A program made the translations under genes and the position numbers. Below are positions 1 to 10,719 of a stretch of DNA of 64,000 nucleotides, one piece after another. The notes under the pieces are model-generated. The model saw only the letters and a list, made by a program, of their open reading frames with translations, had not been told where the DNA came from and did not search any database. How positions within the stretch are numbered: position 1 is the first letter of the stretch; each line of letters begins with the position of its first letter. The stretch is from Megaustenia siamemsis (Eukaryota > Mollusca > Gastropoda > Stylommatophora > Ariophantidae): the NCBI GenBank assembly GCA_032433765.1, contig JAVIAB010000160.1:15182307-15246306 (forward strand), read 5' to 3'.

Positions 1-733
1 ATTTTCTGTTTAATGTGTATAGTTTGTTACACTTGATGAAGGCGTTTGTTGAAACGTTATAGTTTACCTTGTCTTTCTGTTAGCCTAGCTGCTCAATTCC
101 AATTTATCTTTTTTTTATTTGTTTTCTCCAGTTATACACGTGGCACCGTATAGTTTTTAATATTTGGTATATTTGATATCTGTGCTTATCTCCTTGTGTG
201 GACGTGTCAATTATTTCTTTTCTATTTAATTCCTGAGTCTCCGAACACTTCCGGATAGGCGACCAAACACATACGGGTGAAAACTAGCGTGTTAAAACGG
301 CGCCGATTCAAGCTTCGTACTTTACCTTTAGTAGTAGAAAAATATGACGCAGGTTGGACGTTCATGTCACAGTGTGACCGTGTGGCTAAAACATTTGATT
401 TACTTACATTTTCTAATTGCCAGCGTATAAGCTCTCAATGTTGAAAAGTGTTTTATCTATCATCTATATCTAAATATTTTATTGTATTTTTTTAACGTCG
501 TTTCCATGTTATCTGTGAATGTCTCTTTTAACGTTATTGATGTTGGACGTTGTCTTGATTAGGAACCACATGAACTAAAGTTTAAACGTGATGACGATAT
601 GCAAGAGTTAACAATTTTACTACTGGTAATTCTGTCTACATATGAAAAAAAAGGAATTTCGAAGTTAAAGAGTCAAATATCAATCCACTAAAATCCGTAG
701 AAAACAAACGATGAAGTCTTAAAACAACTAAAA
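1..733 (+). other. Upstream intron sequence with two old repeat fragments
   Basis: There is no coding exon. Positions 38-65 contain GATGAAGG followed by GAAACGTTAT, a word pair common in Penelope-like element ends (inference). Positions 230-325 match the 3' half of the SINE1 family seen in full at 5341-5669 and 59131-59484. I see nothing else from 330 to 730. Confidence 0.45.
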
Positions 734-997
734 ATGAAAAGAGAACTAAGCACAATTCAAACAAGACAAATGCGACTTTTGGGCAATGTTAAAAAACACA
801 ACAGCCTACTAAAAGTAATCATGGAGGGGAAAATACAAAGTAGCAGAGGCAGACCAAGACTAACATGGACGAGTAACATTAAAAGATGGACAAATCAGCC
901 TATGACAACCTGCACCATCAAAGCAAGAGACAGAGAAGAATGGCGTTCCATGTTAGCCAACCTTCGTTGCGGAGACGGCACTCGATGATGATGTAGA
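734..997 (+). pseudogene. Non-LTR retrotransposon C-terminal tail (T2 type), fragment
   Basis: The 84-codon frame MKRELSTIQTRQMRLLGNV ... GRPRLTW ... DREEWRSMLAN ends at GDGTR and is followed by a short GAT repeat. It is the region after the reverse transcriptase domain that ends many animal non-LTR elements, with the RGRP and Trp-rich tail. Related T2 fragments occur at 4016, 13985, 15725, 30154 and 61960, all on the minus strand. The fragment is 5'-truncated and non-functional. Confidence 0.7.
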
Positions 998-1520
998 AAA
1001 CACTTGTTCAATCAATCAACTTCATATGACATCTGAAGTTGAAAACACTATCGCACTGTCTTGCATGTAGAACTCACCATAAAATGATCTGGGAATATGA
1101 ATCTAGGAACTCAAATGCATCTAGGGCATTACGTTGAACTGAGATTCCAAGAACAGTTGTGAGAGTGATGAAATAATGAAAGAGAGAGAGAGAGAGAGAG
1201 AGTGATGGAACCGGCGAACTCAGAAAGTAGAAAGTCTATACTTGTCTTTGAACAAACAGTTGTGGCAGTAATGTTCTTTGAAAAGTGAATTTGTTCTCAG
1301 TGAATTGTTCTTTGAGGCGACATCACATCACTCGGGGTGAACTAATAGATACTCGATCACATTGAGAAGGTGGCAAAGTGTGTACCTGATCCCAGTACCT
1401 TCCTGGTGTTGCAATCACCTGCACTCCCTTAGAAAAAAAAAAAAAAAAAAACAGGTAAAGCAAAATAAACGTGTACTAAAACATTAGCTGGGAAATAAGA
1501 CCTTTGCTTTTATATCATAA
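998..1520. other. Intron sequence with (GA)n and poly(A), no gene seen
   Basis: It holds a (GA)n microsatellite at about 1179-1202 and an A-run at about 1431-1451. No coding frame or recognised repeat is seen in the rest. Confidence 0.5.
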
Positions 1521-1646
1521 GGTATCTGTAGGTTTTCTTCGCAACCCGAAGGTATCTTTAGTTATACTTCGCAACCCGAAGGTATTTTTAGGTTTACTTC
1601 GCGAACCGAAGGTATTTTTAGTTTTATTTTCCAACCCGAAGGTAGA
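1521..1646 (+). repeat. 30-bp tandem repeat, about 4 copies
   Basis: Four diverged units of about 30 bp share the words CCCGAAGGTAT and TTTAGGTTTACTTCGC. The array lies just before the CA microsatellite. Confidence 0.8.
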
Positions 1647-1695
1647 TAAACACATGGAGCCATAGTTGAACCGATCCTCACTTGCCCTCTTCTCT

Positions 1696-1927
<232 letters not shown>

Positions 1928-2314
1928 TATTTCCAGTTATAAGTAGTTCTATGGGTCCAAATGGAAACTTTTTATCTATTTTTGTTGCCTTTTATCTGTT
2001 AATTTTGTCAAGCTTCTGCATCATTCAGTCCAGTTTTCATTTATCGACCCCTTCTGTCTCTATGGCTTTTTGTTCTATACTTTGTTTTCTATGTTTCCGT
2101 CTTTGTTTTATTGCCTTTAGCTAATTATTCATCTCTTCATAATCTATTCGCATTCCCCCCTATTTGCATGATCCATTATTTTTCATACTTCTACTCTTTT
2201 ACCCTACATATAAAATCTCAATTTCCCTTTTTCATGTCATTGTATTGATAATTCTGTTTACGACTCATGGAATAACAATGGCCCTCGTCTATTACTCGTT
2301 ATGTGATGTTGCAG

Positions 2315-2438
2315 GTACATGGTCATTGTGCACCCCATGAAGGCAAGGTCCTGGTGTACAGTAGAGAACACGAAGAAGATGTTGCCGCTCGTGTGGGTTA
2401 TTGCTCTTGGCTTGTCCTCGCCGACTTTGTATGTTTGG
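2315..2438 (+). CDS. GPCR exon: end of DRY, intracellular loop 2 and TM4
   Basis: The acceptor TTGCAG ends at 2314 and the donor GTAAGT starts at 2439. The first base completes a split Arg codon, followed by YMVIVHPMKARSW, the classic continuation of DRY in class A receptors. An intron splitting the Arg codon of DRY is a recurrent position in this superfamily, which supports the phase. TM4 is LPLVWVIALGLSSPTLYVW, with the conserved TM4 Trp and Pro. The exon ends in phase 0. The matching upstream exon, ending in Asp plus two bases of Arg, is not in the window. Confidence 0.9.
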
Positions 2439-2459
2439 GTAAGTGAATGGTTGTTTAGT

Positions 2460-3030
2460 GAATACAGTAATAGTTTATGATAACATAACAATAATAATGG
2501 CTTGTAATAACATAACAATAACATTAGTTTGTAATTACATAGCAACAACAGCCTGTAATAATATAACAACAATAGCCTGTAATAACATAACAACAACACT
2601 ATCTTCTAATAACATAACAGCAACAATAGCTTGCAATAACAATACAACAACAATAGCTTGTAATAACATAACAATAACCTATAATAACATAACAACAACA
2701 ATAGCTTGTAATAACATAACAACAACAATAGCTTGTAATAACATAACAATAACAATAACATGTAATAACATAACAACAACAATAGCTTGCAGTAACATAA
2801 CAACAACTATAGCTTGTAATAACATAACAATAACAATAACCTGTAATAACATAACAACAATAACAGCTTGTAATAACATAGCGATAACAATAACCTGTAA
2901 TAACATAGCAATAACAATAACCTGTAATAACATAACAGCAACAATGGCTTGAAATAATATACCAACAAAATAGCATGTAATAACATAACAACAACAAAAG
3001 CTTAACAACAACACTAATTTGTAACAACAT
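2460..3030 (+). repeat. Degenerate 27-33 bp tandem array beginning ~20 bp after an exon donor
   Basis: Units are built from GTAATAACATAACAACAACA plus ATAGCTT. About 18 copies of varying length run along intron 1, starting almost at the donor of exon 2315-2438. Long open frames on both strands across it are repeat artefacts. Confidence 0.85.
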
Positions 3031-3473
3031 AACAAACATAAAGAAAAAGACCGCATTGATTCGTGCGAACTCTACACCCGCTGGTATAAAGAGAGGAATC
3101 CGTTATGGCTGTGTGATGTGCTTTACTTTCTGCACAGTCTACACACGAGATACACCGAGAAGAAAGGTATCATGGGTGTGCCTGGTTTAATCACCAAGGG
3201 ATGCATAATTAACAATGCAAGACATACCATTGACTGTGTTACTGGCAAACAGTCCAGAATAACTACTATTAGTTTAAGAAGCAAACAAAAGAAGCAACGA
3301 ACATGGACTGGAAATAAATATAGAAAATACCATAAATTATGATAATGAACAGAGATAAAACACATAACCTACACGGCAGCATCAAGATAGAAGGATAGAA
3401 CCTATAAGGAGAGAGTTGAAGAAGCTGTCTTGGATATGTCAAAATTAGTGACAGAAAATCTTTCTTTCTTCTT
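3031..3473. other. Intron 1 sequence, nothing recognised
   Basis: Short frames (such as the 74-codon one at 3118-3342) show no family motif, and I see no repeat copy elsewhere in the window. Confidence 0.4.
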
Positions 3474-3890
3474 TTCTCTTTCTCACTGATACCGAAAAGG
3501 TATCGTGGTTACATCATTTGTCGTTTTTGAGCTGCTCGGACTGTCTGAATTAGTGATTTTCCTTTGTTGTTACATGTCTCTGTTACAACAACTATCCATC
3601 ATCTTCTGGGTCTTCCTCTTGGTCTTTTTCCATGCATTCTCGAGAAGAACGCATTTGATGGTGATTGGTAAGGATTAATTCTGACCAGGTGGCCAAACCA
3701 TTTAAGTTGTTGTTGTTCTATATATTCTTGTCAGGGCCTACCATTTTATGGTTTCATTTGGTATTCTATCTCTTCTTGTGTTGTTTGTTACTTTTCTCAA
3801 GCATCGTATCTCACATGTAGTGATCTTTCTTAAATGTGATTTAGAAAGGGTCCATGTTTGACTGTCATAGCACAGTGACAGAAAATACTG
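3474..3890 (-). pseudogene. Non-LTR retrotransposon tail (T3 type), antisense fragment
   Basis: On the minus strand, broken frames read CYDSQTWTLSKSHLRK, then EIRCLRKV, then TRRDRIPNETI, then KRKTQKMM. This is the usual post-RT region of non-LTR elements (YGSETWTL ... RRDRI.NE). It has several stops and frameshifts. A second copy of the 3' half is at 30825-31045. Confidence 0.65.
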
Positions 3891-4015
3891 AACAAAAATA
3901 AACGAATAGATATGTTGAGAAGTGTTTTAAACATCATGAACTACATGCTCCCATCAAAGCAGATAACACCATGACTAAAACTGATAATAGTCAAGTGTTG
4001 TATCTTATGAGTAGA

Positions 4016-4135
4016 TTCCTGAATGAACATAATCATCACTGAGTGCCGTAACACATCGAAGTTGGCTACCATGGAACGCTATGCCACTCGGTCTCTTACT
4101 TCGACAGTGCAGGTTGTCATAGACTGACTTCTCTA
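4016..4135 (-). pseudogene. T2-type retrotransposon 3' tail, antisense
   Basis: It matches the reverse complement of the end of the 734-997 fragment (words GAGTGCCGT, GGCTACCATGGA, CAGGTTGTCATAGACTGAC). It begins with a short ATC run at about 4030, the 3' tail of the element. Confidence 0.65.
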
Positions 4136-4204
4136 TTTTGTGTCGTTTCATCTTTTTTTCAATTCTTATTTTTATTTATTTTTGTTTATTTCAGCGTTTA
4201 CGTT

Positions 4205-4350
4205 TTCTATCACTGGTGGTGAGGCTCTTGAAATGTGGATTTTGAGAATAAGAGAAGTGGGTGGACAGAGAAATAAAATAAATAATGAAGTTTTGAACCA
4301 GGAGAAAATGAAAGAAAAAGAATTATTTAACAAAATTTGGACCAGAAAAT
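4205..4350 (+). pseudogene. T1-type retrotransposon tail fragment
   Basis: The plus-strand frame EALEMWILRIREV ... NNEVLNQEKMKEKELF corresponds to the EMWFYRRMLRIPW ... NENVLKEVK region of T1 elements elsewhere in the window. It is short and truncated on both sides. Confidence 0.55.
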
Positions 4351-4530
4351 TAAATCATCATCATCACCAAGTACCGGGCCTGCTGGCGTAGGTGATCATG
4401 TCTCTCCACAACTTTCGATCTCGACAGTCATTTATGATTTCCGTTGTTGGCCTTCTGTCAAGCCATTCTCTTAAGCTGTCTGGTATTTTTTCTTTTTGCT
4501 TCCCACTATCTCTTCGTCCCTCAATTTTTC
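4351..4530 (-). pseudogene. T1-type retrotransposon 3' tail, antisense
   Basis: It starts with a CATCATCATC tail and matches 6361-6540 closely. It stops where the tandem array begins. T1 fragments recur at 6361, 7115, 14352, 20876 and 45639. Confidence 0.7.
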
Positions 4531-4672
4531 CAGTTGTTGCAATATATTCCAGTTGTTACAATATATTCCAGTTGTTACAATATATTCCAGTTGTCACACT
4601 ATATTCCAGTTGTCACAATATATTCCAGTTGTTACAATATATTCCAGTTGTTACAATATATTCCAGTTTGTT
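4530..4672 (+). repeat. 19-bp tandem repeat expanded inside a retrotransposon tail
   Basis: About seven units of CAGTTGTTACAATATATTC are present. The other T1 copies carry one or two units at this point (6536-6560, 21050-21070), so the array grew from element sequence after insertion. Confidence 0.85.
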
Positions 4673-4679
4673 CTCAGAA

Positions 4680-5330
4680 AATTAAATAATGCACACATAA
4701 TGAGACCCAGCAACTTATTGAAGGTCATTCTGGAATGCAAAGGAACGAGATAATCCAGAAAGAGACAGTGAAAGATTAAAGTTAAATGACCTCATCATGT
4801 TTTTGAACCTACGACGACGTGTCCACCAAAACGAAAGACAAAAGTAATCGACGATGTGTGATACTTGCACACGATGATGATGAAAAACAATTAAAATATC
4901 TTGTTAAAATCATCTCATCGATACATATATTGTATAAACATGATTCTCATTTCCCCCCTGTTCTTCGTTTGCCTTTTAGCGTACTGTGTTGTTACATCTC
5001 ATGCATCTTTTTATTCGCTCACAAGTTTTGATTTCAGTTGACCTTTCTTTCTGACACAATTGCTTTATAGCCAGAGTCAAGTTTCTAGGAAAACAGTCTC
5101 ACCAGACTAACGAGTCTCTCATAACTGGATTTCCAGGAAATCCTATCTGAATACCATCCACAAGAAAATGTTTGACCTGGAGAAGCTTCCCATAGACAGA
5201 AGCAGATGAAGTCAAGCTAGACATTGTCTAGAAAATTGAAAACTAATTGAAAACTGATGAAACAAAAACTGTGTGCTTTTTGGTTGCCTATTAAGTGATT
5301 TGGTGTAGTTATATATTCCTTCTTTACTTT
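4680..5330 (+). other. Intron 1, possible T2-like scrap, otherwise nothing recognised
   Basis: Positions 4690-4750 can be read as HIMRPSNLLKVILECKGTR, resembling the HVKRHNSLLKVILEGK part of T2 tails. From 4890 to 5330 I see no gene or repeat. Confidence 0.35.
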
Positions 5331-5340
5331 CTTCCTTCCT

Positions 5341-5669
5341 TTTTGGGAGCCTCGTTTGCCCAGTCGGGTGGTTCTCCCGACTAGACTACCGACGTTCGGA
5401 CAACCCGTGTTTGCTTACCGCTGGAAGTAGTGTGAATTGTATTCGTTGTTGGAATAAAAATACCCCCACGGTCGACCCAGCCGCTGGCAGAAATGAGTGC
5501 CATGGTAGTACTCTGGGAAGGTGAGGAATGTCCCCTCGCATCGTGAGTTTCTATGCTTGAAGCGACACTATCCAGAAGTCTCCGAACACTCCTGGATAGG
5601 CGGCCGAGCACATATGGGTGAAAACTCGCGTGCTAAGACGCCGATTCAAGTCTCGTACTTTACCTTTAC
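5341..5669 (+). mobile_element. SINE1, tRNA-derived, with direct repeats
   Basis: The ~329-bp element is shared with 59131-59484. It has a tRNA-like head and a body beginning GTCGACCCAGCCGC, and ends CGTACTTTACCTTTA. It is flanked by CTTCCTTCCT at 5331-5340 and 5670-5679, although this is simple sequence. It lies in the same strand sense as the receptor gene. Confidence 0.75.
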
Positions 5670-5849
5670 CTTCCTTCCTTTCTTCTTTCCCTCCTTCCAT
5701 CCTTCATTACATCCCCATCCTATAAATCACAGGGGTCATTGAACCATCACTGACAGACTTTATCAGCCTTCTCTATTAATCTGTATCTACAGCCATACTT
5801 CCAATCCTAGACAAAGAATACCGCGTTTTACTTTTAAAATTAATGACTG

Positions 5850-6360
5850 TCTATACTCTACCAAGATCACAGAGAAACAATCTGTTTATAAAAAACTGAT
5901 TCTCTACTTTATTCCAAGATCACAGAGAAACAATAATGTCTTTATAAAAACTGATTCTCTACTTTCTCCCAAGATCACAGAGAAACAATAATGTCTTTAT
6001 AAAAATTGATTCTCTACTTTCTCCCAAGATCACAGAGAAACAATAATGTGTTTATAAAAACTGATGCTCTACTTTCTCCCAAGATCACAGAGAAACAATA
6101 ATGTCTTTATAAAACTGATTCTCTATTTCTCCCAAGATCACAGAGAAACAATAATGTGTTATAAAAACTGATTCTCTACTTTCTCCCAAGATCACAGAGA
6201 AACAATAATGTGTTTATAAAAACTGATTCTCTACTTTCTCCCAAGATCACAGAGAAACAATAATGTGTTTATAAAAACTGATGCTCTACTTTCTCCCAAG
6301 ATCACAGAGAAACAATAATGTATTTATAAAAACTGATTCTCTACTTTCTCCCAAGATTAT
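5850..6360 (+). repeat. 55-bp tandem array, about 9-10 copies, similar to the exon 2 acceptor junction
   Basis: Units contain CTACTTTCTCCCAAGATCAC, AGAGAAACAATAATGTG and TTTATAAAAACTGATTCT. The same order of words is found across the splice acceptor at about 6755-6830: GTTTATAAACACTGAC, TTTCTCCTCACAG, GATACGGAGAACACTGTG. The array therefore seems to derive from intron plus the first ~25 bases of exon 6794-7014, or to share its origin. Confidence 0.85.
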
Positions 6361-6738
6361 CATCATCATCATCAAGTAACGGGTCTACTGGCGTAGGTGA
6401 TCATGTCTCTCCACAACTTTCGATCTCGACAGTTCTTTATCATTTCTGTTGTTGACCTTCTGCCAAGCCATTCTCTTAAGCTGTCTGGCATTTTCTCTCT
6501 TTGCTTCCCTCTATCTCTTCGTCCCTCAATTTTTTCCAGTTGTTACAATATATTCCAGTTGTTCTCTTCTCATTACATGGCCAAAAAATGATGATTGTTT
6601 CTTCCTAATATTTGAAATTAGCTCTCGTTTTGCTTTGACCTCTTTCAGAACATTTTCATTACTCTTCTTAGATGTCCATGGTATTCTCAACATTCTTCTG
6701 TAAAACCACATTTCTACAGACTCCAGTGATTTTCTTGT
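6361..6738 (-). mobile_element. 5'-truncated T1 non-LTR retrotransposon with 12-bp TSD
   Basis: The insert is flanked by TCCCAAGATTAT at 6349-6360 and 6739-6750. It carries the (ATC)n 3' tail and a minus-strand frame with EMWFYRRMLRIPW, SSFFGHVMRREQLEYI. It landed in the last unit of the 55-bp array, 43 bp upstream of the exon 6794-7014 acceptor, leaving the polypyrimidine tract intact. Confidence 0.88.
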
Positions 6739-6793
6739 TCCCAAGATTATAAGAACGCGTTTATAAACACTGACTTTCTATTTCTCCTCACAG

Positions 6794-7014
6794 GATACGG
6801 AGAACACTGTGTTTTACAAAAATACCACAACGGTGACTGTTGTCCTGTGTGCGGATGTTGGCGTCGACCATCATGGGCGTCTCCTCTACGCTACCTACCA
6901 GTTTCTCATCATGCTTGTCTTACCGGTTGTCGTTATGTTTGTCTGCTACGCCTTTGTCATCCATGCTCTGTGGTTGTCATCAAGACAACTGCTAAAGATG
7001 ACATCACACGACAG
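6794..7014 (+). CDS. GPCR exon: extracellular loop 2, TM5 and start of loop 3
   Basis: The acceptor CTCACAG ends at 6793 and the donor CAG|GTGAGA starts at 7015. The exon starts in phase 0, matching the previous exon, and ends two bases into a codon. It encodes DTENTVFYKNTT (N-linked site NTT), then LCAD with the Cys expected to pair with TM3, then TM5 (YQFLIMLVLPVVVMFVCYAF, with the conserved Pro and Tyr), then WLSSRQLLKMTSHD into loop 3. Skipping directly to the TM6 exon would give an immediate stop, which is why another exon was sought. The acceptor stands 43 bp downstream of a retrotransposon insertion. Confidence 0.92.
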
Positions 7015-7114
7015 GTGAGAGTTATTTTCCTTGATTCAATTGTTTCAGTGCGTACAACTTGACTTATCTATCAATTATTGTATATGTATCTACAAATGTA
7101 CTTTAAGATCAATA

Positions 7115-7760
7115 CCATGCAACATAAAAATAAACGGGACGACAAATCTAAAGCAAGTACAGAGCGTCAGATACTAGGACACAATAATAACATCTGATGG
7201 AAGATGCATCACAGAAATAAAAAGTAGAATAGCTCAGGCCAAAATAACACTTCAGAAAATGAAAAACGTCTTGTGCAACAAGTCTATGGCAACAGAAGTG
7301 AAAAAGAGAGTTTATCGGTGCTATATAGAGGCAGTTCTAACCTGTGGAAGCAAATCATGGACAGTAGACACAAACAAATTTAAAAGATGATTAGAGGCTA
7401 CAGAGATGGGATTTCTGAGAAAAATTGTCAGAGTTCCTTGGACAGCTAAAAAAATCAACTACGAAGTTCTCAAACAGGCCAACATAAAAAGTGTGCTCCT
7501 CATAAACATAAGAAGGAAACAATCAACATTTTTTCAGACACATCATGAGAAGAGGAAAATTGGAATACTTGGTTACAACTGGCAAAATAGAGGGAAAGAG
7601 ATATCACGGACGACAAAGAGAGAAGATACTGGATAGCTTAGTCTCACGGTATGTAAAAGAGTCAACAACAGAATTGACGCTGATGTACTGCGCCTAGAGA
7701 ATTGTGGAATGACATGATCGCCTACGCTATCCGGAATGGCACATGATGATCATGATGCTG
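7115..7760 (+). pseudogene. Diverged T1-type retrotransposon tail
   Basis: Broken frames read SDGRCITEIKSRIAQAK, KRVYRCYIEAVLTCGSKSW and EMGFLRKIVRVPWTAKK, followed by NIRRKQSTFF, and end in a GATGATGAT tail. The order matches the 45639-46529 copy but is much more diverged, with stops. Confidence 0.7.
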
Positions 7761-8290
7761 AAGATGATGACGACGACGATGATGAAGCTAAAGGCGTGTA
7801 CTAAATGTAGACATACATAGATACAATAATGAATATACTGTACATGACGCACCAGCAGTACTGCAGTAAAAACGTGAAGAAAAAAAATAAAATATTATCA
7901 AACAGCAAACGTTTAGAGAGACGAGACAAACTGCGACGTTTCGGCAAAAACCTTCATCGGGTACAAAGCAACGCAGTTCTAATAAACAAGTCGTATACCG
8001 ATGCGAGATTAAGAGAAGAACATTTAGTGTTGGCAGGTGCACGCTCCCCGACTCAACAATACATTAACGTTAACAATAGGAAGGAGAGGTGGAGGAGAGG
8101 GGGAGGGGTTAAAAAACAACAGCGACAAATAAACAAATGTGTCGCCATTAGCGTTTAAATATAAATGTTAGCAAACAAACAATATCCTTCGTGAGATGTT
8201 TCACAGTCATTTTATAATTGTTTACGTTGATTTTAGGTTATCATAATTGATGAATAGTTAATATAAACGTTCAACATTTGTAGTATCATT
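7761..8290. other. Intron 2, possible Penelope-like end; no gene
   Basis: On the minus strand at about 7920-7970 the sequence reads CCGATGAAGGTTTTTGCCG followed by AAACGTCGC, encoding PDEGFCRNVAV. This resembles the DEG..RNV word near the ends of Penelope-like elements (inference). The plus-strand 109-codon frame at 7829-8158 has no recognisable motif. Confidence 0.35.
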
Positions 8291-8299
8291 TTGTTTATG

Positions 8300-8750
8300 T
8301 CCCGGTCCATGTTGGTGTTGAAGGCGACGACAGAGCAGACAGACTTGCTGGTTCTGCAAACCTGTAGCCGATTGATCGGACAGATATCATTAACAATCTA
8401 CGAGAGATGGGTCGAACGAATGACTTTGACAGAAGTACAAATACATGGCTACCTAGACTGTGTGAACTGGGAGTGAAGAGAGATATCATTAACAATCTAC
8501 AAGAGATGGGTCGAACAAAAGACTTTGACAGAAGTTCAAATACATGGCTGTCTAGACTGTGTGAACTGGGAGTGAAGAGAGATATTAACAATCTACGAGA
8601 GAAGGGTCGAACAAAGGACTTTGACAGAAGTTCAAATACATGGCTGTCTAGACTGTGTGAACTGGGAGTGAAGACCGGTGTTGCCAGAACAAGAGCGATA
8701 TTCTGGACCAATGAGAGAATTTGCCAACCAACGCCAAACTGGCACAATTA
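8300..8750 (+). pseudogene. Retrotransposon RNase H fragment with in-frame triplication
   Basis: The frame reads VPVHVGVEGDDRADRLAGSA, the end of an RNase H domain of a non-LTR element, then a stop. Next comes a segment GRTKDFDRSSNTWLSRLCEL repeated three times at 99- and 96-bp spacing (about 8390-8690). The repeat lengths keep the frame. It is 5'-truncated. Confidence 0.7.
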
Positions 8751-8915
8751 GTCGCTGTGTGCTGATGAACATTTTGAGTAGAAGATTTAAGCACATATAG
8801 TTTTGTCCGAAGTGCTTTGATGATGGTCCTAATTTAAGATAAAATAACCTAATATTAACATATGTAAGAAGCAACAGTTACATAATAGCCTCATGCACAT
8901 GCGGGATATGGTGGT

Positions 8916-9252
8916 AGCGTTCAACGTTCAGTGACCTTCAACTTCAGCGACCCACACACTACACACACTAGCGGTGGTAGTGTTCAACGATCAGTGACCT
9001 TCAACTTCAGCGACCCACACACTACACACACTAGCGGTGGTAGTGTTCAACGATCAGTGACCTTCAACTTCAGCGACCCACACACTACACACACTAGCGG
9101 TGGTAGTGTTCAACGATCAGTGACCTTCAACTTCAGCGACCCACACACTACACACACTAGCGGTGGTAGTGTTCAACGATCAGTGACCTTCAACTTCAGC
9201 GACCCACACACTACACACACTAGCGGTGGTAGTGTTCAACGATCAGTGACCA
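8916..9252 (+). repeat. 63-bp tandem repeat, about 5.3 copies
   Basis: Near-identical units contain AGTGACCTTCAACTTCAGCG and ACCCACACACTACACACACT. The period is a multiple of three, which keeps a frame open, but there is no sign that it is coding. Confidence 0.95.
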
Positions 9253-9930
9253 ACTGCACCTTTTGTGGAAGAAGTTGCAATCTAGGACTTCAAAATTTAC
9301 CAGGAAAAAATAAGATACATAGGTACTCATTTTCACATCTTGGTTGAGGTTCGAAGCCGCCTCTTATGGTCAGCAGCAATCACACTAGCCGCCCAGGTAG
9401 CTTGACCTCAATACTTGTGTGTTTGTGAGTGTGGCTGTGCTTGTGTGTATGTTTATATGTAAGTGTGTGCATGTGTATTTGGGCGTTTGTGTAAGCACGT
9501 ATTTGGGTGAATGTGTGTGATTGGGTGTTTTTGTCAGGGTGTTTATGTCGGTGTGTTGGTGTTTGTGGAGGTGAGTGTTTTATTGGTGTTTGTGTTTGCA
9601 GAAATGTCTGCGTTATTCTTTGTTTTAATTTAGAATCAATTCAAATTTAAAGTTTGATGTTTCTCAGAGCGGAATCATTCCATATATCCTCAAGAAATAA
9701 TTCATGAAGATTTGAAAGCAACACCAACGTAAGATACGATCATATACCTGGCTTTCTAGGTCTCACACAAGAGCAACCTTGTATGAACGTGAATCAGTAA
9801 AGATAACAATGAGAGAATTAGGTATGGGGGGAAAAAAAGAAATCAGAAAATAGTCAGGCATTGACTTAGTCAACTTGAAACAAACATCATTAAAATATTT
9901 TCAATGTCATCAATAATATATAACTAAAAA
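9253..9930. other. Intron 2, TG-rich tract at 9415-9605, nothing else recognised
   Basis: A degenerate TGTG-rich tract is followed by unremarkable AT-rich sequence. No gene is seen. Confidence 0.45.
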
Positions 9931-9935
9931 AGTAA

Positions 9936-10180
9936 GTAAAGTGCCCTGTCACGCCAAGTGGCGTAAAGGGAATATAGTGTTAGGGATCATAATCTTTACA
10001 GACGTTCGGCACATGATTTTTGAGGTAATGTGGTTGATATTACGCCTGTGCCGCTTTACTTTCCCAGAAAAATACTCAGTACCCCTTTAATGCTAGGTGA
10101 ACCCGAAGCCGTCGATCAAAATAGGACTAACCTATTGTTCTTTGTAATCTACTACACTAATCACTGATCTGTCGTGGATC
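9936..10180 (-). mobile_element. SINE2 copy, old
   Basis: It matches the SINE2 family in antisense: the 3' end is the GTCACGCCAAGTGGCG motif, the body is TAATGTGGTTGATATTACGC, and the tRNA-like head is diverged at about 10080-10178. Confidence 0.75.
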
Positions 10181-10401
10181 CCAATATATAAATATATCTA
10201 GATTATTTCTTCATAACAGAAATATTTATCTATATAGAGAATACGGTGGCTTGTTTCAGTTCCTCCCGTAGCCACATAATTACTCGTGCAGATTATTTGT
10301 GTGAAAGTCTTCAACACGAAACCTTCTACAATGAGTCCTTTATCTTTATTTTGTTCATATCATCCTCATTTATTCACGACCTGATCTGGACTCAATGACA
10401 G

Positions 10402-10576
10402 CGGCTACCTTACGCTATCCACGAGAGAAGACCCACCGCCAGCGTCATCACAGAAGAAAGCATCATACACGCAGCCTTCCAGCTCTTTACGTCACTTCCA
10501 CATCCGGTCTCGCAGGAGTATGCTAAACCGCGCTACACGTGAACATAGCATGGAAGTTCTCCGTACCCGGAAACAG
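10402..10576 (+). CDS. GPCR exon: third intracellular loop up to TM6
   Basis: This exon is too short and lacks a useful Met for simple ORF finding. An acceptor AATGACAG ends at 10401, and the donor CAG|GTACAC starts at 10577. One base completes the codon left open by the preceding exon, giving AGC (Ser). Then 58 codons stay open and end in phase 0 with LRTRKQ, which leads into VIKML of the next exon. R-K-Q-V-I-K-M-L is the standard loop 3/TM6 junction of many peptide receptors, so both phase and content fit. The loop is rich in Ser, Arg and Lys, with possible phosphorylation sites. The upstream polypyrimidine tract is weak. An additional small loop exon cannot be excluded. Confidence 0.86.
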
Positions 10577-10719
10577 GTACACTATAAACTCGTCGTTGTT
10601 ACTATATATTATTATAACTTATTCAAATTAAGAAACAATCATCTTTAACAAATGTCTTTTCTACTGAATTTTTTTATTTAAAGAAAAGAAAAACTCATTA
10701 TTTCCTTCCCTTAAATCTT

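Noticed and set aside
6847..7062. 71-codon ORF in another frame over exon 6794-7014
   Set aside because: Shadow of the GPCR exon.
7829..8158. 109-codon plus-strand ORF as a gene
   Set aside because: Basic low-complexity content, no motif, and it overlaps a possible transposon end on the other strand.
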